This document shows, one piece after another, positions 33,006 through 45,679 of a DNA stretch of 60,000 bases. The notes beneath the pieces are model-generated. The model did not search any database. It was not told the DNA's origin and saw only the letters and a list, made by a program, of their open reading frames with translations. Position 1 is the stretch's first letter. The number at the start of each line of letters is the position of its first letter. Made by a program: the position numbers and the translations under genes. Source of the stretch: Adiantum capillus-veneris (taxonomy: Eukaryota; Streptophyta; Polypodiopsida; Polypodiales; Pteridaceae); NCBI GenBank assembly GCA_014529385.2, contig CM043942.1, positions 62,517,184 through 62,577,183 of the forward strand, in the 5' to 3' direction.

Positions 33006-36000
33006 GTGAGTAGTGACGAGGATGTGGGGCCGTCCAACCGAAACACCTATCTCTCAACGAGGATCTTATGTCCTTGTAATCAATGTAAGCATGCTGTGCG
33101 ACGTACAAGACAGGTTTCTTTGCAGCACATTCACGAATTTGGCGAGTTTGATCCATCTATTATAGATCGAGTTGTTGCCAATTATAACTCGTCGGACTCT
33201 GACTCTGGCCAATAGGCAGCAATCTTGCAACCCAATAGACGTGTTCACAGGCGCTTTGGTCAAGCAGCATATGTGAGGCCACAAGATGTAGCCTCTGACA
33301 GCTCGGGGGATGATCATGCACCACATTTCCAACGAGGCAATGTTTGAGCCCGAGATTGATGAAATGATCGAGACGATCATGGATTCAGAAAGGCTTATCT
33401 ATGATGATATGAAAAGTGAAGCCGATACGCCATTGTATAATGGAGCACGTGTCTCTAGATTGAAAGCGCTCCTGGTTCTTCTCAACATGCAGGAAAAGTT
33501 TGGATGGAGTGCCACTAGCGTCACAGCGTTTTTCAGGTGATCTATTACAATTAGTTTACTTTAATAAAACTCTAAATGTATATTGATCTGATAGATTTTT
33601 ACACAATTGTACCGTATTTTTATGTTGTGTAGATTGCTCAAAGAGCACATACTACCAGCTGATAATGTGATGCCAAATTCCCGAGAGGAAGCAAGAAAGA
33701 TTTTGCGAAACTTGGGGATTTTGCCCCCGTGGTTGACTACGAAGAAGGGGCACCTATGGCTAAGCTTGATTGTGCCGAGGCGATATAAAGTGAAGAATAT
33801 GGATTTGTATGTTCTTCCATTATTGGAAGACCTACAAGTGTCGATTGGCATAGAAGTGGTGGATATGAGCCAACACACAGGTCGACGGAATGCTTTGATT
33901 AGAGGCATTCTAATGTAGACCATGCATGACTATCCTGGACTAACAAAATGCTCAGGTGATTTACACTCCTCACTCAAACACTGTAAATCTTGGTTTTTCT
34001 CAAGCTGATCTATTATCATGTGTATACATGCAGGGCTTCAAACAAGCGGATACAGAGCATGTGTCACATGTGGACCTAAACTGAATGCACGTAGGGCGCC
34101 CTCATTGAAGAAGAAAATCTACGAACGTCATCAAGAGTATCTTCCAGAGAATCATGTGTTACGCGATGGCTTTTTGGGAAGAGAGCCACCGAGGATGTCT
34201 GCACAAGCATCGTTAGAGCAGAAGGAGATGTGTGATGACGGATTGTCCCCTAGGATGAAGAGACTATCTCTATGGTATGAGTTACCATACTGGACCCGAC
34301 TCATGATCAATCACTTGCTCGATCCAATGCACATATTCAAGAATGTGGGTAATCTACTATGGGACCATTTGACCGGCAAGAAAGATACTTTGGGAGCCAG
34401 GGTTGACCGTAGAAATGTGGATCGTATGGAGCAATATTGGCCGCAAACAGCGTCCGATGGATCGATAAAACTCCCTAAAGCACCATGGATTTTCACAGGA
34501 GCCCAAGAACGCAAAGTAAAAGAGACCATTCGATCTTTGCGAACCCCCACTGGAGTAATGCACTCGCTCCGAATGTGTTTTACTAAAGAAGGAAAGCTTA
34601 CTGGTTTGAAGTCACAAGACTGGTATAAAATGTGTCATGTATGTTCATAGTGGGAATTGTGTAACAAATTCGTGTGTGGACTTTAATATCATTGTTGCAC
34701 GTGTTTTGCAGTTTATTTTACCGGTTGCCATTGAGGGATGTTTGTCTCTTGACATCCGTAACACAATCTACAAACTTGCAAAGTTGGTGCAATGGATCTC
34801 ACAAAAGGAGATCAACGTAGACTCCATACCATTCGCTAAAATAAACACTGCGGAGGTTGTGTGCATGTTTGAGAAACATTTTCCTACTACCATGCTAACC
34901 ATTCAGGTGCATCTTTTTGTTCACATAGTTGATGAGGTGGAAATAGCTGGCACAGTACATTCCAGATGGATGTTCTTTTTAGAACATTTCATGAAAACGC
35001 TCAAGGGATATGTGCGTCAGAAGGCACGTCCGGAGGGTAGCATGGCAGAAGGTTGGCTGGTATCAGAGTCCCTAGTGTACATTGGAGAGTGGCTAGACGG
35101 GACACGCTATGGAGAACCATAGATGATGAGCGCATATCTGGGATTGTCATGTGCAATCTCGGTGTTGAGAAGAAGATGACGGAAGATCTAGAGGCTAAAA
35201 TCAACCGATTTTGCATGCTTCACAATCCAATGATGCAAAAGTGGATTTCACAATATGAGGATGCAAAGCAAGAGCGACAAAGGACACAAATCGAGTGGAG
35301 ACAGGGAAGACGACCACCGATGCACTATCCGACGGGTCTGGAGAGCCTACCAACATTCATGAGCTTAAGATGGTTGCACAACCAATCAAAAAGCGCACAA
35401 CAGTGCGGTGAAGAAGTGACTGAGGAAGACTGGGAGTACTCTCGGAGTTGCGCGACCAAGGTAAGTTTGCAATGTACGACTAGTGAATTTCTAGATGTTT
35501 GAACGGCCACTTATCATCTTTGTTCGTTGTAGTATAAGTCATACACAGCAGGATGGTGTAAAGGTCGGCATTTTAGGGTGGAACGGATCAACAAAAAGTG
35601 TTTTACTCAAGATTGTGGAATCATGGCAAAATTTGAACAGTCTAGTCGATGGCGGTCCTCTGATGCAGATCCTGTTGTGGCGGAACTCACTTACTTCGGC
35701 ACGCTACAAGAGATTTTGAGGATCGATTATAGAGGATTTTTTGTCGACTTGTTCGACGTGCAATGGTTCAAGATAATCATGGAGGGTCGCAACGCTACTG
35801 TGCGTAGAGGAGAGTCTGGTTTTCTTGAGGTGGATTCAACTAAGAAATGGACTGACCTAAGAGACACTTTCGTACTACCCGAGCATTGTGAACAAGTAAG
35901 TATGTAAATAGTTAACATCCCACTTTAGAATTTATGTGCTTGGAAGCTCTCATGTAAGTTATGTGGCTCTGGCAGGTGATATTTCATCCTACAAAGTCTG

Positions 36001-36281
36001 CATCAAACTGGTGGTACATCATAGAGGTAGCCCCTCGTAGTGCACGGACGTATGAAGGCTACCATGTGCCAATCACAGTGGCATCAATGGAGGAGATCGG
36101 AGAAGATGCTCAGTCAGAAGCCGTTGAGGTGGTTCCAGACGAACATCAAGCTGCTACTCTCTATGGGGTGCATGCAGAGGATCTACAAAATGAAACGGAG
36201 GATATCTGTTTAACTGGAGAGCTCTATATAGATATAGGAAGTTATGCTGAGCTATGTGAGCATGAGAGAGAGATCTCTTAA
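33006..36281 (+). pseudogene. CACTA transposase (TNPD/TNP2 type), six exons
   Basis: Exons by GT-AG joins: to 33536, 33633-33955, 34034-34638, 34712-35460, 35533-35895, 35976-36281. The joins preserve reading, for example CSG, CHF and EQV. In order: a transposase-associated zinc region (LCPCNQCKHAV), PLYNGARVSRLKALLVLLNM, the Transposase_21 part with HLWLSLIVPRRYKVKNMD, CVTCGPKL and LPYWTRLMINHLLDPMHIFK, DUF4218 with HSRWMFFLEHFMKTLKGYVR and KARPEGSMAEG, then DUF4216 with ELTYFGTLQEILRIDYRGF and WWYIIEVAPR. Frame errors occur near 33335 and 35115, in-frame TAG near 33213 and 33914, and about 100 residues usual between the GILPPWL and HLWLSL regions seem missing. It would cut and join at the CACTA ends if intact. 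The exact start is uncertain because the first exon may begin upstream. Confidence 0.85.
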
Positions 36282-36455
36282 AGCCATAAATATTGTATTT
36301 GAACAATTTTGCTCCGTTTTGTAAAAACTCTGGCTCTCTAAGTACCTTCCATGTTGTATAATGCTCTTTTGATTTTGCGCTCACATCCTGGGGAATCCAT
36401 GGCCACATGTAGCTCCACCACTTGGCTTTTCGACTGCAAGATTTGATAGCGTGCA

Positions 36456-36496
<41 letters not shown>

Positions 36497-37497
36497 TTTT
36501 GATTGAAAATTCTGAGTTATCGAGTTGCCTCTTCCGTCACTCAAGTTGAATAGAAGAAGAACGTGTTATGTTGCTGCTAGCCTTTGAACATTCCAAAGCT
36601 ACAAGCACCTTCAAGTTCTACGTCAAAAAAGAAAGAGATAGTTGGGATTCTTGTACGATTGTATGTTTTGAATAGTTTTGCTCCGTTTTATAATATATAT
36701 TGTGTTCACGTGGCTTTTTGTCCATTTCTATTTATATGCGTCATTGTATTTAATGGTCTTTGCGTCCACTCGAGGTACGTATGCTCTAGATATGTTCTCA
36801 CAAACAGGGACGACGAGCACTGCGCTCCGGGTGCGATGTGTTGGGGTATAAAGCCCAATGTGGTCGCCTAGGTAAGTGGGTGGGCCGCCAGGTATGTACA
36901 CATATTCTTTTGTAAAAACCTAATAAGAACTCACTATGCTCTACACATTACAGTAGAGCGAGTTCACCATATCGTCGTGCTCTTCTTCTCGCACTCTCTC
37001 TCGTGTCGCACTTCCGCTCGTACTCCTTCACGATGGAGACTGAAGATGCAATCGCGAAGGGAGTGATCTCTCTCTGCTCATAGATGCAGCTCGTCTCAAC
37101 GCTAGATCTAATTGATTGGGTGAAAGAGACGCTAAGAAGAACTACTACTGCTTACTTAGTGTCTCTTTCACCCGATCAACTAGATTTAGTGGTGAAAGAG
37201 ACGCTAAGAAGCACTACTAGTGCTTATTAGCGTCTCTTTCACCCGATCAACTAGATTTAGTGGTGGGGCACGCAACATCTATGAGCAGATACGGACTTCC
37301 TTTGCGATTGCAGCTTCAGTCTCCATCGCACCCGGAGCGCAGTGCTTTTACAAATTCACCCTCATTCAACGAAAACTCTCTACAGAGGAATCCCTCCTCC
37401 TCCTCTCTCTCTCTCTCTCTCTCTCTATTTACTTGTCCATGTTTTCTACTCCATTCATTCCATATTAAGTTTAAATGTTTGTGTGTTTAATGCAGGT
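36282..37497. repeat. Intergenic CACTA segment with nested inverted repeats
   Basis: (TC)n at 36461-36492. GCACTGCGCTCCGGGTGCGATG at 36817-36838 is repeated as its exact complement at 37324-37345. 37031-37086 pairs imperfectly with 37276-37328. Inside are two near-perfect hairpins, 37112-37179 and 37191-37243, each with GGTGAAAGAGACGCTAAGAAG arms. Short (TC)n at 37405-37427. The TTTAATGCAG before 37498 looks like a splice acceptor, so a 5' UTR intron is likely. Confidence 0.75.
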
Positions 37498-38809
37498 ATG
37501 GATGATGAAGAGTTTCTTTCTTCTTTGTCACCCCAGTAGAGACAGTGGTACGTGGAGCGTCATCGCTCTGGCGCACCATCGTGCGTTCCTACTCCATCCG
37601 CATCTCCCTATGTTTTGGAGCATTCAGTGTGCTCCGAAGCTTCGGTGTCGACGAGACGATCTTCACACTCGTCTAGGCACCGGCGCTCTAGTGGTGGCAG
37701 TGGTGCTTGTTGTGGGGATGCCGCTGCCGATGCTTCGACACTGCCTCGTGTTCGACGAGGCTCTTTACCTTCCCCTTCTTTGCCTGCCCCAACACCAGCC
37801 ACGGAATCGCCATCGACACCAGGTTTTGTGCGGCTGTCTGCGGTTCCTAGCGGCTACACACCACTAGCTACTCCTCCAGGAGTCACTCCAGTGGACACTC
37901 CTCGCTTCGGGGCTCAGACTGTAGTGGAGACACCTAACGTCCGTACCCCCGTCGACACGCTGCTAGAGACCCTTTCCGGAACACCCAGGTTCACGTGTCA
38001 GCGGCGAGAGGGCTTGCCTTACTCCGTCGACTTCAGCGGCGGCATCATCTTGGATGATGAAGGCAACAAGGTGATTTCGCGTATGCGCGGTCTTTGCTCT
38101 CAGGTGTTTAGACACTACATACTAAACACCTGGAGTGAAGTATCAAATGATTTAAAAGACAGAGTCATTTGCATGCTTCATGACGAGTTTCCCGCTCCAA
38201 CACGGGATGACCGCTTCAATGAAGACGTGATGAAGGTTCAAATGCGCGAATACTGCAAGCACAAGCGTTCCGAAGTGCAAAAATCAATCAAACATGGGTG
38301 GAATAGACCAGATTGGTTGGCCAAAGAAGATTGGAAGAATGCGAAGAAAGCAACGCACGAGAATCCCAACAAGTGGAAGCAACAAAAGGAGGTAGCCAGA
38401 GCGCGAGTAGAGGCAGGGAGCTCGCACCACTTGGGGAGCGGCGGGTGGGCATCTTTTGAGGTCGATTTTGTAAGTGTTTTTGCATTGCTCTTTATATTTG
38501 ATAGTTTAGGGTTTTTGGGTTTTTAAATTCTAACATAATGGATTCTTTGTATGTTTTGACAGTGGTCGATGACAGGACGTGATCCCACACCGTACGAGCG
38601 CGAGTACGCAGGCAGGAAGGGCTTAAACGCTCTGATGGACATTCTGAGTTCTCATGGCGGCATGGTTAGTATTAGGGTTTACTCTTTTCTATTTGTTGTA
38701 TTGTTTTATAAACGTTGCTATATGTTATACTTACAAAAAGCTCTCTTATTGTTTTTTTTTGCAGAATCCGACAGATACGCCGCTTGGACGCGATGAGACG
38801 TCTGATTAG
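37498..38809 (+). pseudogene. CACTA second gene (TNPA-like, Transposase_24-like), three exons
   Basis: Exons 37498-38469, 38563-38664 and 38765-38809 join through GT-AG introns (DFWSMTGRDP, GGMNPTD) and end in TAG. The start ATG gives MDDEEFLSSLSPQ and then an in-frame TAG at 37537-37539; translation otherwise is open. The N-terminal half is Ser/Thr/Pro-rich with VDTP-type iterations. The C-terminal half has HYILNTWSEV, VMKVQMREYCKHKR, NPNKWKQQKEVARARVE and SSHHLGSGGWASF, the pattern of plant CACTA second ORFs thought to bind subterminal repeats. An ATG at 37552 or later could also serve as start. Confidence 0.7.
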
Positions 38810-39204
38810 ACGACGTCAGTCTAGCCGTAGCTAGATAGCATTAGTTTCTTTTTGTCATACCTTATGTATCATGAGACGACTTTTGTACGTCTTTTTGAAA
38901 ACCATCTATATTTTTTCAATAATGACAATGGTGTTGTAACTATTACATTTGCAAAGTTTAACAATCAAGTGATTTTGCCTATGATGTGTACAATTGTCAT
39001 TGATTTACTTTCATCAATTCACGCTTGTCAGTTTTGTATCTTTATTTTGCAAACAATACGTACTATGGATGATGGAGTTAATGGTTATATTGTCTTGTGG
39101 GTGACCATTTTGGGTCTATATCTACCTTTGCACTTTTTTTCAAAGGTGAATCAATTAATGAAACATTCAATATGGTTGATGGGTGGCAGGGCATTGAATT
39201 TTTC
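38810..39204 (+). other. 3' flank of CACTA second gene
   Basis: AT-rich, likely 3' UTR and spacer. The 38852-39223 frame is hydrophobic with no family resemblance. No other feature. Confidence 0.4.
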
Positions 39205-39469
39205 CTCTCGGGCGTCGCTATGAACGTTGCCATATAAGCCTCTGCAGCATCGCTATAAACGTCGCTATAGATGGCCTGCAAACGTCGCTATAATCGTTGC
39301 TATAGGCGTCGCTATATAGCGACGTTTATAGCGATTGTTATAGCGACGCTTATAGCAACGTTCCCGTATCGACGTTGTTAGCAACGGTCTTAGCGATGCC
39401 GGGGGTTATAAAAACCCAATGTATTTCCGTCGCTAGCAGCGTCACAAGAGCACACAACCTCTTATAGTG
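39205..39469 (+). repeat. CACTA right subterminal repeats and terminus
   Basis: At least ten GCGTCGCTAT or ATAGCGACGT motifs in both orientations between 39211 and 39400, including a central palindrome GCGTCGCTATATAGCGACG near 39307-39325, then CTTATAGTG at 39461-39469. Matches the left-end motifs at 30170-30260. Confidence 0.85.
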
Positions 39470-39599
39470 CTCAAAGAGAAAGTGGTAATAACAATGTAGC
39501 CAATTCTCATGGTTCCTCTACGAGTGGTAAATCACATGTTCTTCTGCTGGAATTTCTCATTTAGTAAGTTGACTCTAGTCTTTGTTTACTAAGCTTGGC

Positions 39600-39908
39600 T
39601 AAACCACATGTCCAAAGTAGCACACATTTGCTTTGAGTGAACTTAACATATGTGTGTGAGTGTGTGTGGTGTTTATACTTGCCAAGAAGGATCTAATAAG
39701 ATAAGAGAAGATAATTTCTTCATGCAATATAAGCTAGGATAGTTGTGGGATATTGCATTATGAGGCGTTCTTACCTCATTAGTCAAGTTGCAAGCCTTCC
39801 AATTCAAGACTAGTTGCACAGTAGCATAAGCATAAAAGAAGGGGCTCATTCAATTTTTTCTCTCTTGCTCCTCTCACCACACTCTATCAAGTGCCCAAGT
39901 TGGCAAAG

Positions 39909-39964
<56 letters not shown>

Positions 39965-40370
39965 CTCTCATGGGAGCTCTAGAGATGGGGACTCTATGCT
40001 CAAGATCTTGGCTATGGATGCAAATCCAAGCCAATGTAAGGTTCTTCTTTTCCATGTCTACTATTCTATTATACTAAGCTATGCTAAGAGTTTTCCCATG
40101 AGCAAGAAAACATGGAGTATTGAATCTTTTTCTTGAAAAATACTTCTTTTCACCCTCATCTTCCTCTTTCACTGCAATTTCTTTCTCCCCGTTAGGGTGT
40201 TTAGGGTTTGGAAAGAAGGGTTATATTATGGAATTTGTAAGAACACCATCTTTGCAATTCAAGAAAAGCTCCACAAGAGCACAAATATATATTGTATCAA
40301 AGCTGTTTTTTGAGAGGCTTATATTACAATTCTCAATAGGAACTAGTGCCAGCCTTGCATTGTAAAACCC
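39600..40370 (+). repeat. Diverged LTR-like region before gag A
   Basis: Contains (TC)n at 39912-39960 and the phrase CTTGGCTATGGATGCAAAT, matching CTTGGCTATGGAATGCAAAT at 45013 in the better-preserved LTR. TTGTATCAAAGCTG near 40291 sits where a primer-binding site would be. A short AATAAGATAAGAG region and the rest are AT-rich. Ends are not definable. Confidence 0.4.
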
Positions 40371-40419
40371 ACTCCATTACTCTTTGCAATTAACAATATT
40401 TTATACCATGGGTGTAGTT

Positions 40420-43400
40420 ACTTTCAAGGGATGAGAAGAGTAGTAGCCAAAGTTTTGGAAGTGCCAAGGAAAAAGTTAGCATACATATACAAGGAAATTC
40501 CATCATGGCCCAATATAATAAAGAGAATGTAATTAATATGAACAACTTATATTTGGCTCATGGTATAGTATTTGATGATGATTGCATTTGTCAATTATCT
40601 TGTTGACAAGTTACAAGAAGCGATGGGAAACCATATTTTGTAGGCGGAGGTTCAAAGCCAAATTCAAGCCCTTCAATTTCAAGTTTCCCTAAGTGCCCAA
40701 GAAGAGAGAATTCCTTCAAGGCCTCCTAGTGAAACCTCCAAAAGGGGAATCTCTTTGGGTAATGAAAAGGAGATACCAGAAGGAACTCCTAGGAAAACTT
40801 TTTGAGAAGAAGAAGTGCACCATAAATTTTCAACGGAGAGGTATGAAACGACACCCCTCCAACTTATGAAAGTGATGTTGCCCCAAGAAGACAAAAATCA
40901 CGGTGGACACCTAGTCCTCCCAAAAATCAAATACTCCCTCCCATGCCAATCCGAAGAAGGGAGAAATAAATCCAAGCAAGAGGAAGCAAAGAAAACGGTC
41001 ACTATCTTTGCTTTCTTCCTCCTCTTTTTCTTCGTCATCGTCACCATCTTTTGACATGGAGATGGTGACTTGCCACCCAAGAGAAGGGATAAATGTAGGA
41101 TCTATGCAACATGGAAGAGGTTACATAAGTTGAAGAAATTCAAAGAGGAAGGAAAGAACATCAGTTTCATCATTTATGATGGAACCTTTGAAGACACTTA
41201 TAAAGCATTGACCTTTATCCAATAGTTTGATGTGTCTTTTGGAGATGAAGATTCCTCAAAATCTTCAAAGCTCCAAAATGTTTCTATGCATTTCCAAAAG
41301 TCACCCCGTCAATGGTGGGCAAACCTATGTAGTAGAGGTGAAGCTCCAATACTTGGAAAGCTTTGACGATTGCTATTACAAAGAAATTTCTTGCAAGTGA
41401 TGCCAAAGACAAAGTCCTTACGGAATGGCAAAGTTTGAAGATGGCTCCATACCAGTCTATCCAAAGCTATGTGGATAAGATTTGGGAGTTACATCTCAAA
41501 TCCACTATCTACAAAAACATAGAGTTTGTGGAGAAAAAGCACAATTTTATGATGGGGCCTATCCGAGGAGATGAGTAAGTTTGTCAGACCTAAAATTGTT
41601 TCGGAGGTCATAATCATACTATGGTCTCTTTGAGGATTCATTTCCAACAAGGAACTAAGAGGAGAAGTGATCAACAAACCCAATGAGAGATTCATCAAAA
41701 CCATTGAATTCAGGAGAGTTCTAATGGATTACACTCATGAAGGCTTGCATAGGTTCACAAATGGGGATCAACATAACTTCTACAAGTGTGTAGAAACCAA
41801 TGCTGGAGAGTTGACAAACCATAAGAACCTCTATGCATCCACATATACATATGCCAAAGGAGTACAAGTTTTGATGGTATATAAGTATGGACGAAGAATA
41901 AACTAGTTGATCCAATTGATGTAGAAAGATATACATACAAGTGTACTCCAATTTCTACGTACTTTCAGCCGAGTGTGAGTGCACTAGTGATCTTTGGGGC
42001 CAAAACACAAGAAGTTGAGACGCAATCTATGGGAAGGGGATTCAACGAGTCTCTTGAATACATTCATCTTTTAAGGACTAAAGCTATGGGGTCAATAGGA
42101 CCACAATTTGGACATATATTTTTAAAAACAATCCCAGAGCAAAGAGGATTGCACCAAGATTTTCTCCAAAACACACACACACACACTAGAAATTAGAATT
42201 ACTTTAATTCAAACAATACCTTGACAGATGTCCCAAATGAGAGTTATCGCAAATGGAAAGATTGTCAGTTCTCTTTATAGAGGGCTTAAAAAATGAAACT
42301 ATCAAAAAAGATCTATACTTTAAAGGATGCATGATGTTTGAGTAAGTAACTAGAGAAGCTCTATATCTAGTTGACAATTGTAAGGCCTATGAAGAGGTGA
42401 GATAAGATGCAAACAATGCAACTAGTAGCACCTCTTTTGACAAGTGAACCCACAATGAAGCGGAGTGTTCAAACTCCTACCATGCCAAACATTAATCAAT
42501 TTGTTAAATAAGTGACCAAGAGAATGAACCCAAGCTATAGACAAAACCTGAATGTACTACAAAAACAAACGAGGAGATGTGACACTTGTGGAAGGGATCA
42601 TCCCAACTATAACACTCAACCGAGACCACAACGTATTCTAGGGGAACAACCTCCTCTTTTAAACAATAGTAGAGTAGTAGTCAACTACACTCAACCAAAT
42701 GAGTATTTGCCACAACCCATGAGAAATCATTATTCCATAAGCGAGAACGTCTTAATGTTCATAGCCAATCAAGAGACCAATTTAGGGTCTCTGGAAAAGC
42801 TGTGTGTGTGTGTGTGTGGAGACCAAAAATAAACCTATGGAGGAGAAATGTAAATTGCCTATTTAAACAAAAATTGAGAGCATATCAATGAGGACTCAAA
42901 GATAATTGTGGAAAGCTAAACGAGAAAAAATGAAAGCAAAAAGGTTAAAAGAGAAAACAACATTGGAAATTGAGATACAACAAACCAAAGAGAAGCTAGA
43001 TTACAAAAGTAAAAAAAAAGGATCAAACAGGCGGAGCAGTGTCATCTAAGACAACATCGAGAGGTTTAGTCATGGTTGATAAAGTCGTTGAATCTTTAGA
43101 GGCTCTATTGCAACCTTATGAGGCTAAAACACCATATTAGAGAGTTTTGGCCATGCTCTTAAAAATTTGACAAATAGTTGGCCATGTGGTCGAATCCCAT
43201 ATTAGAGGGTTTTGGCCATGCTCTTAAAAATTTGACAAATAGTTGGCCATGTGGTCAAATCTTAAGATCATTTTGAAAGTGGGAATTAGGAAATTCTCAA
43301 ACTCACTAATATGGTGTTCTAAAATGAAAGCCAATCAAACATTGGAACAGAGATGGTTCACAAATTTGTATAAAAAAATCGAGAAACAAAGATTTGAAAT

Positions 43401-44089
43401 GTGCAAAATTCTTATAGAGACAACTCAAGCTCTAATGGAGCCAGAGAAACAAAACATCCCTAAGCCAGAAGCATTAATCCATGAAAGAAACGCAAAATTT
43501 GAGCACGAAGAAACGAAACGAATGATCACATGAGACCAGAGACTAAAACACAAGTGAAAAATAGGGTAGTGGCTAATACCACTGATGATTCAAAGTCACA
43601 AGTGATTATGCCAATTTTTGGAGGGAAAAACCATGGCCACAAGCCTTATGGGAAACGATAAGGAATAAGAAGGATGGTAGTGAAACTTTTAAGTCTGCAC
43701 CTATCACTGAGATCAACATGGATCATGAGTTTTACCCATGAGAATACAATCTCTATACCATAATACTGGGTCTATAGCATTTGAAGAGAGAAAACCACAT
43801 TCTCTATAGACTCTACCATCATATATGGGTGACATGAAGCCAAATATAAGGTTAGAATGGTGCCATCTCAGTGGAAAGCCACACTAAAAATGATAGATAC
43901 TACAAGCTTGTACGAATTGATTTACTCCTATACAATGCACTATTACTCTCAAATTTGTTGAAAATCAAATCATATCTATGGGGAAAAGTGGGCAAAAGTC
44001 TAGAGGATGGGATTTAAAATTCCTCTTCAAGATATTCCCTTCCATGATCAAATGGGTAAAATGACACAAGAGAAAACTAAGGCAAAACT
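40420..44089 (+). pseudogene. Degenerate Ty3 gag region (A)
   Basis: KRLHKLKKFKEEGKNISFII and YDGTF, then after stops FDVSFGDED, QWWANLCSRGEAP and SDAKDKVLTEWQSL (41390-41440) parallel the Gag of elements B and C. Farther on, a gag-like stretch near 42230-42410 and CDTCGRDHPNYN near 42580 suggest a zinc-binding remnant, perhaps from a second Gag copy. A 66-bp tandem duplication is at 43131-43262. Frames are broken throughout and no pol motif was found. 43560-44089 is unassigned. Confidence 0.55.
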
Positions 44090-44862
44090 TGTCATATCGA
44101 ACCAACCCGAATGATTTTCTCATATTAAACTAATCATTTAATGTGGGAGAATAAACTGGAACTAGGATTAGAATATAGACATGTGCTTATGGATATATCT
44201 CAACATGGGGCCAAGGTTAAAGGGGTGCAAATGAGAGATGGTCTATCAAAGAGCAAGGTTAGTTAATGGAGCTGAAAGACCTTAGGGTTAGCTTCATTAA
44301 ATACCTCCAAAGGTTAGTGTTAAAAATCCTTTGACCTTAGGCAAGCTAGGGTTGTGCTTGAGGTGGGAACCCGGCCCAAGCTTGAGGTGCTTATCATGCT
44401 TGCTGGCTAAGGTGCTTGAGGTGCTTAATGACTAAGGTGCTTAAGGGGTTCAAGGTGTTTTCAAAATTCAACATGATCCCTACTCAAGGGGGGGCGAGCC
44501 CTCATTGAAAGATCATGAGAGAGAACACACACACCCTCACACAAGGAAAGATTGGTCTAAAGAAGCAACAATGACACTTGTCAAGTTCCTCTCCATGTTA
44601 CGCTCATGGTGTGCGTAAACCCTATTGATTGGCCTCTCAAGAGGTCCAATGATAATTTAGCTAATTTAATTAATTGTTTATGCATTTATCAAGTCCTCTC
44701 TCTCAAAGGGGAAAGGGGGACACTTGTCCCAAGGCTAGCATGGTTGCTTGATATGCACTCTGCATGTGATTGGTTAGGCTTGAAGGGGTCCAATCAAATT
44801 CTTTCATGAGCTACAAGGGGGTTGACCAAGGAAGCTAGGGGCTATCTTGGGGCGTATACTCT

Positions 44863-44908
<46 letters not shown>

Positions 44909-45679
44909 CACACACACACACACACACACACACATTGTGTGAGGTGCAAAGTGCAAGAGCTCCATCTCCTTCTCCAAGCTTGTTGAGAAGTTGAGAGCCT
45001 ACACCAACACTCTTGGCTATGGAATGCAAATAATGCTTAATCTTGCCATCTTCTCCATCTTCATTACTATGCTATTATGTATGCTAAGCAAGAAGAGTGA
45101 TGATAAGTGAGGAACTATTTCTTAATCTTGCCATCTTCTCCATGTTCATTACTATGCTATTATGTATGCTAAGCAAGAAGAGTGATGATAAGTGAGGAAC
45201 TATTTCTTTCTCGTATGAATGTTTCTTCGTCCTCTTCCCTTCCCTCACTCCCCGCTAGCTCTCTGCACCTTCGAAGGTGTTTGAGGCCTTATGACTAAGG
45301 CTGGGGATTGTTAATTCTTTTACCAAGGATTATGTTATTCTTGTGATGCATGAAGATTCCCATCTTCATTCCATCACCTAGGTCACAAGGAACACAAAGA
45401 TTGTATTGTGCCAAGTCTCTCTTCATGGGAGAATCTATAATACAAAAGCCTATTGGAGGGGGGACCGGCTCCACATAAATCAGATCCTCAACTGTTGTCG
45501 TGTTGTCTAATTCTCTCTCTTGCAAAAGTATTGATCATTCCAAGTTAATTAAGTATATGGTTATGTTTCTATCTCTAATTAAGTTCACCCTCTATGTTCT
45601 CAAAGTAGCCTCATGAAAATGCTCACTCTAATTCTCTTAATTCCACTATTCTCAAAGTTCATAAGCCATTTCCATTACA
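44090..45679 (+). repeat. Ty3 LTR (plus orientation), about 1.6 kb
   Basis: Begins TGTCATA and ends ATTACA, followed by a primer-site-like TTGGTATTAAAGCTATTGG at 45680. Its inverse relative (46801-46874 plus 52033-53272) matches from the TGTCATA end through GGTGCTTGAGGTGCTTA repeats, GGACACTTGTCC and CTCCAAGCTTGTTGAG to GGCTTTTGTATTATAG. It contains a run of 43 C (44864-44906) next to (CA)n, and an 85-bp tandem duplication starting at 45037 and 45122 with one mismatch. Confidence 0.75.

Larger units (their letters stand above)
30150..39469 (+). mobile_element. CACTA (En/Spm) DNA transposon, complete by ends
   Basis: Left end CACTACAAGG at 30150, right end CTTATAGTG to 39469 (imperfect inverted termini), flanked by CTC at 30147-30149 and 39470-39472. 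Removing the element and one CTC restores the copia gag frame exactly. Subterminal regions carry AGCGACG-type repeats at both ends. Inside are a six-exon TNPD-type transposase, a three-exon second gene, inverted repeats, SINE-like units and microsatellites. At 9.3 kb it has the size of an autonomous element, but its transposase frame is damaged. Confidence 0.93.
28929..39565 (+). mobile_element. Ty1/copia element 1, gag part, split by CACTA
   Basis: 5' LTR 28929-29162, leader, gag 29460-30149, then the CACTA transposon, then gag resumes at 39470 for about 95 bases before homology fades. Same family as copia 2 on the minus strand at 46875-52032. The pol region and 3' LTR are missing. Confidence 0.85.

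Noticed and set aside
44835-45029. Gly-rich minus-strand protein
   Set aside because: Translation of the C43 run and (CA)n inside an LTR.
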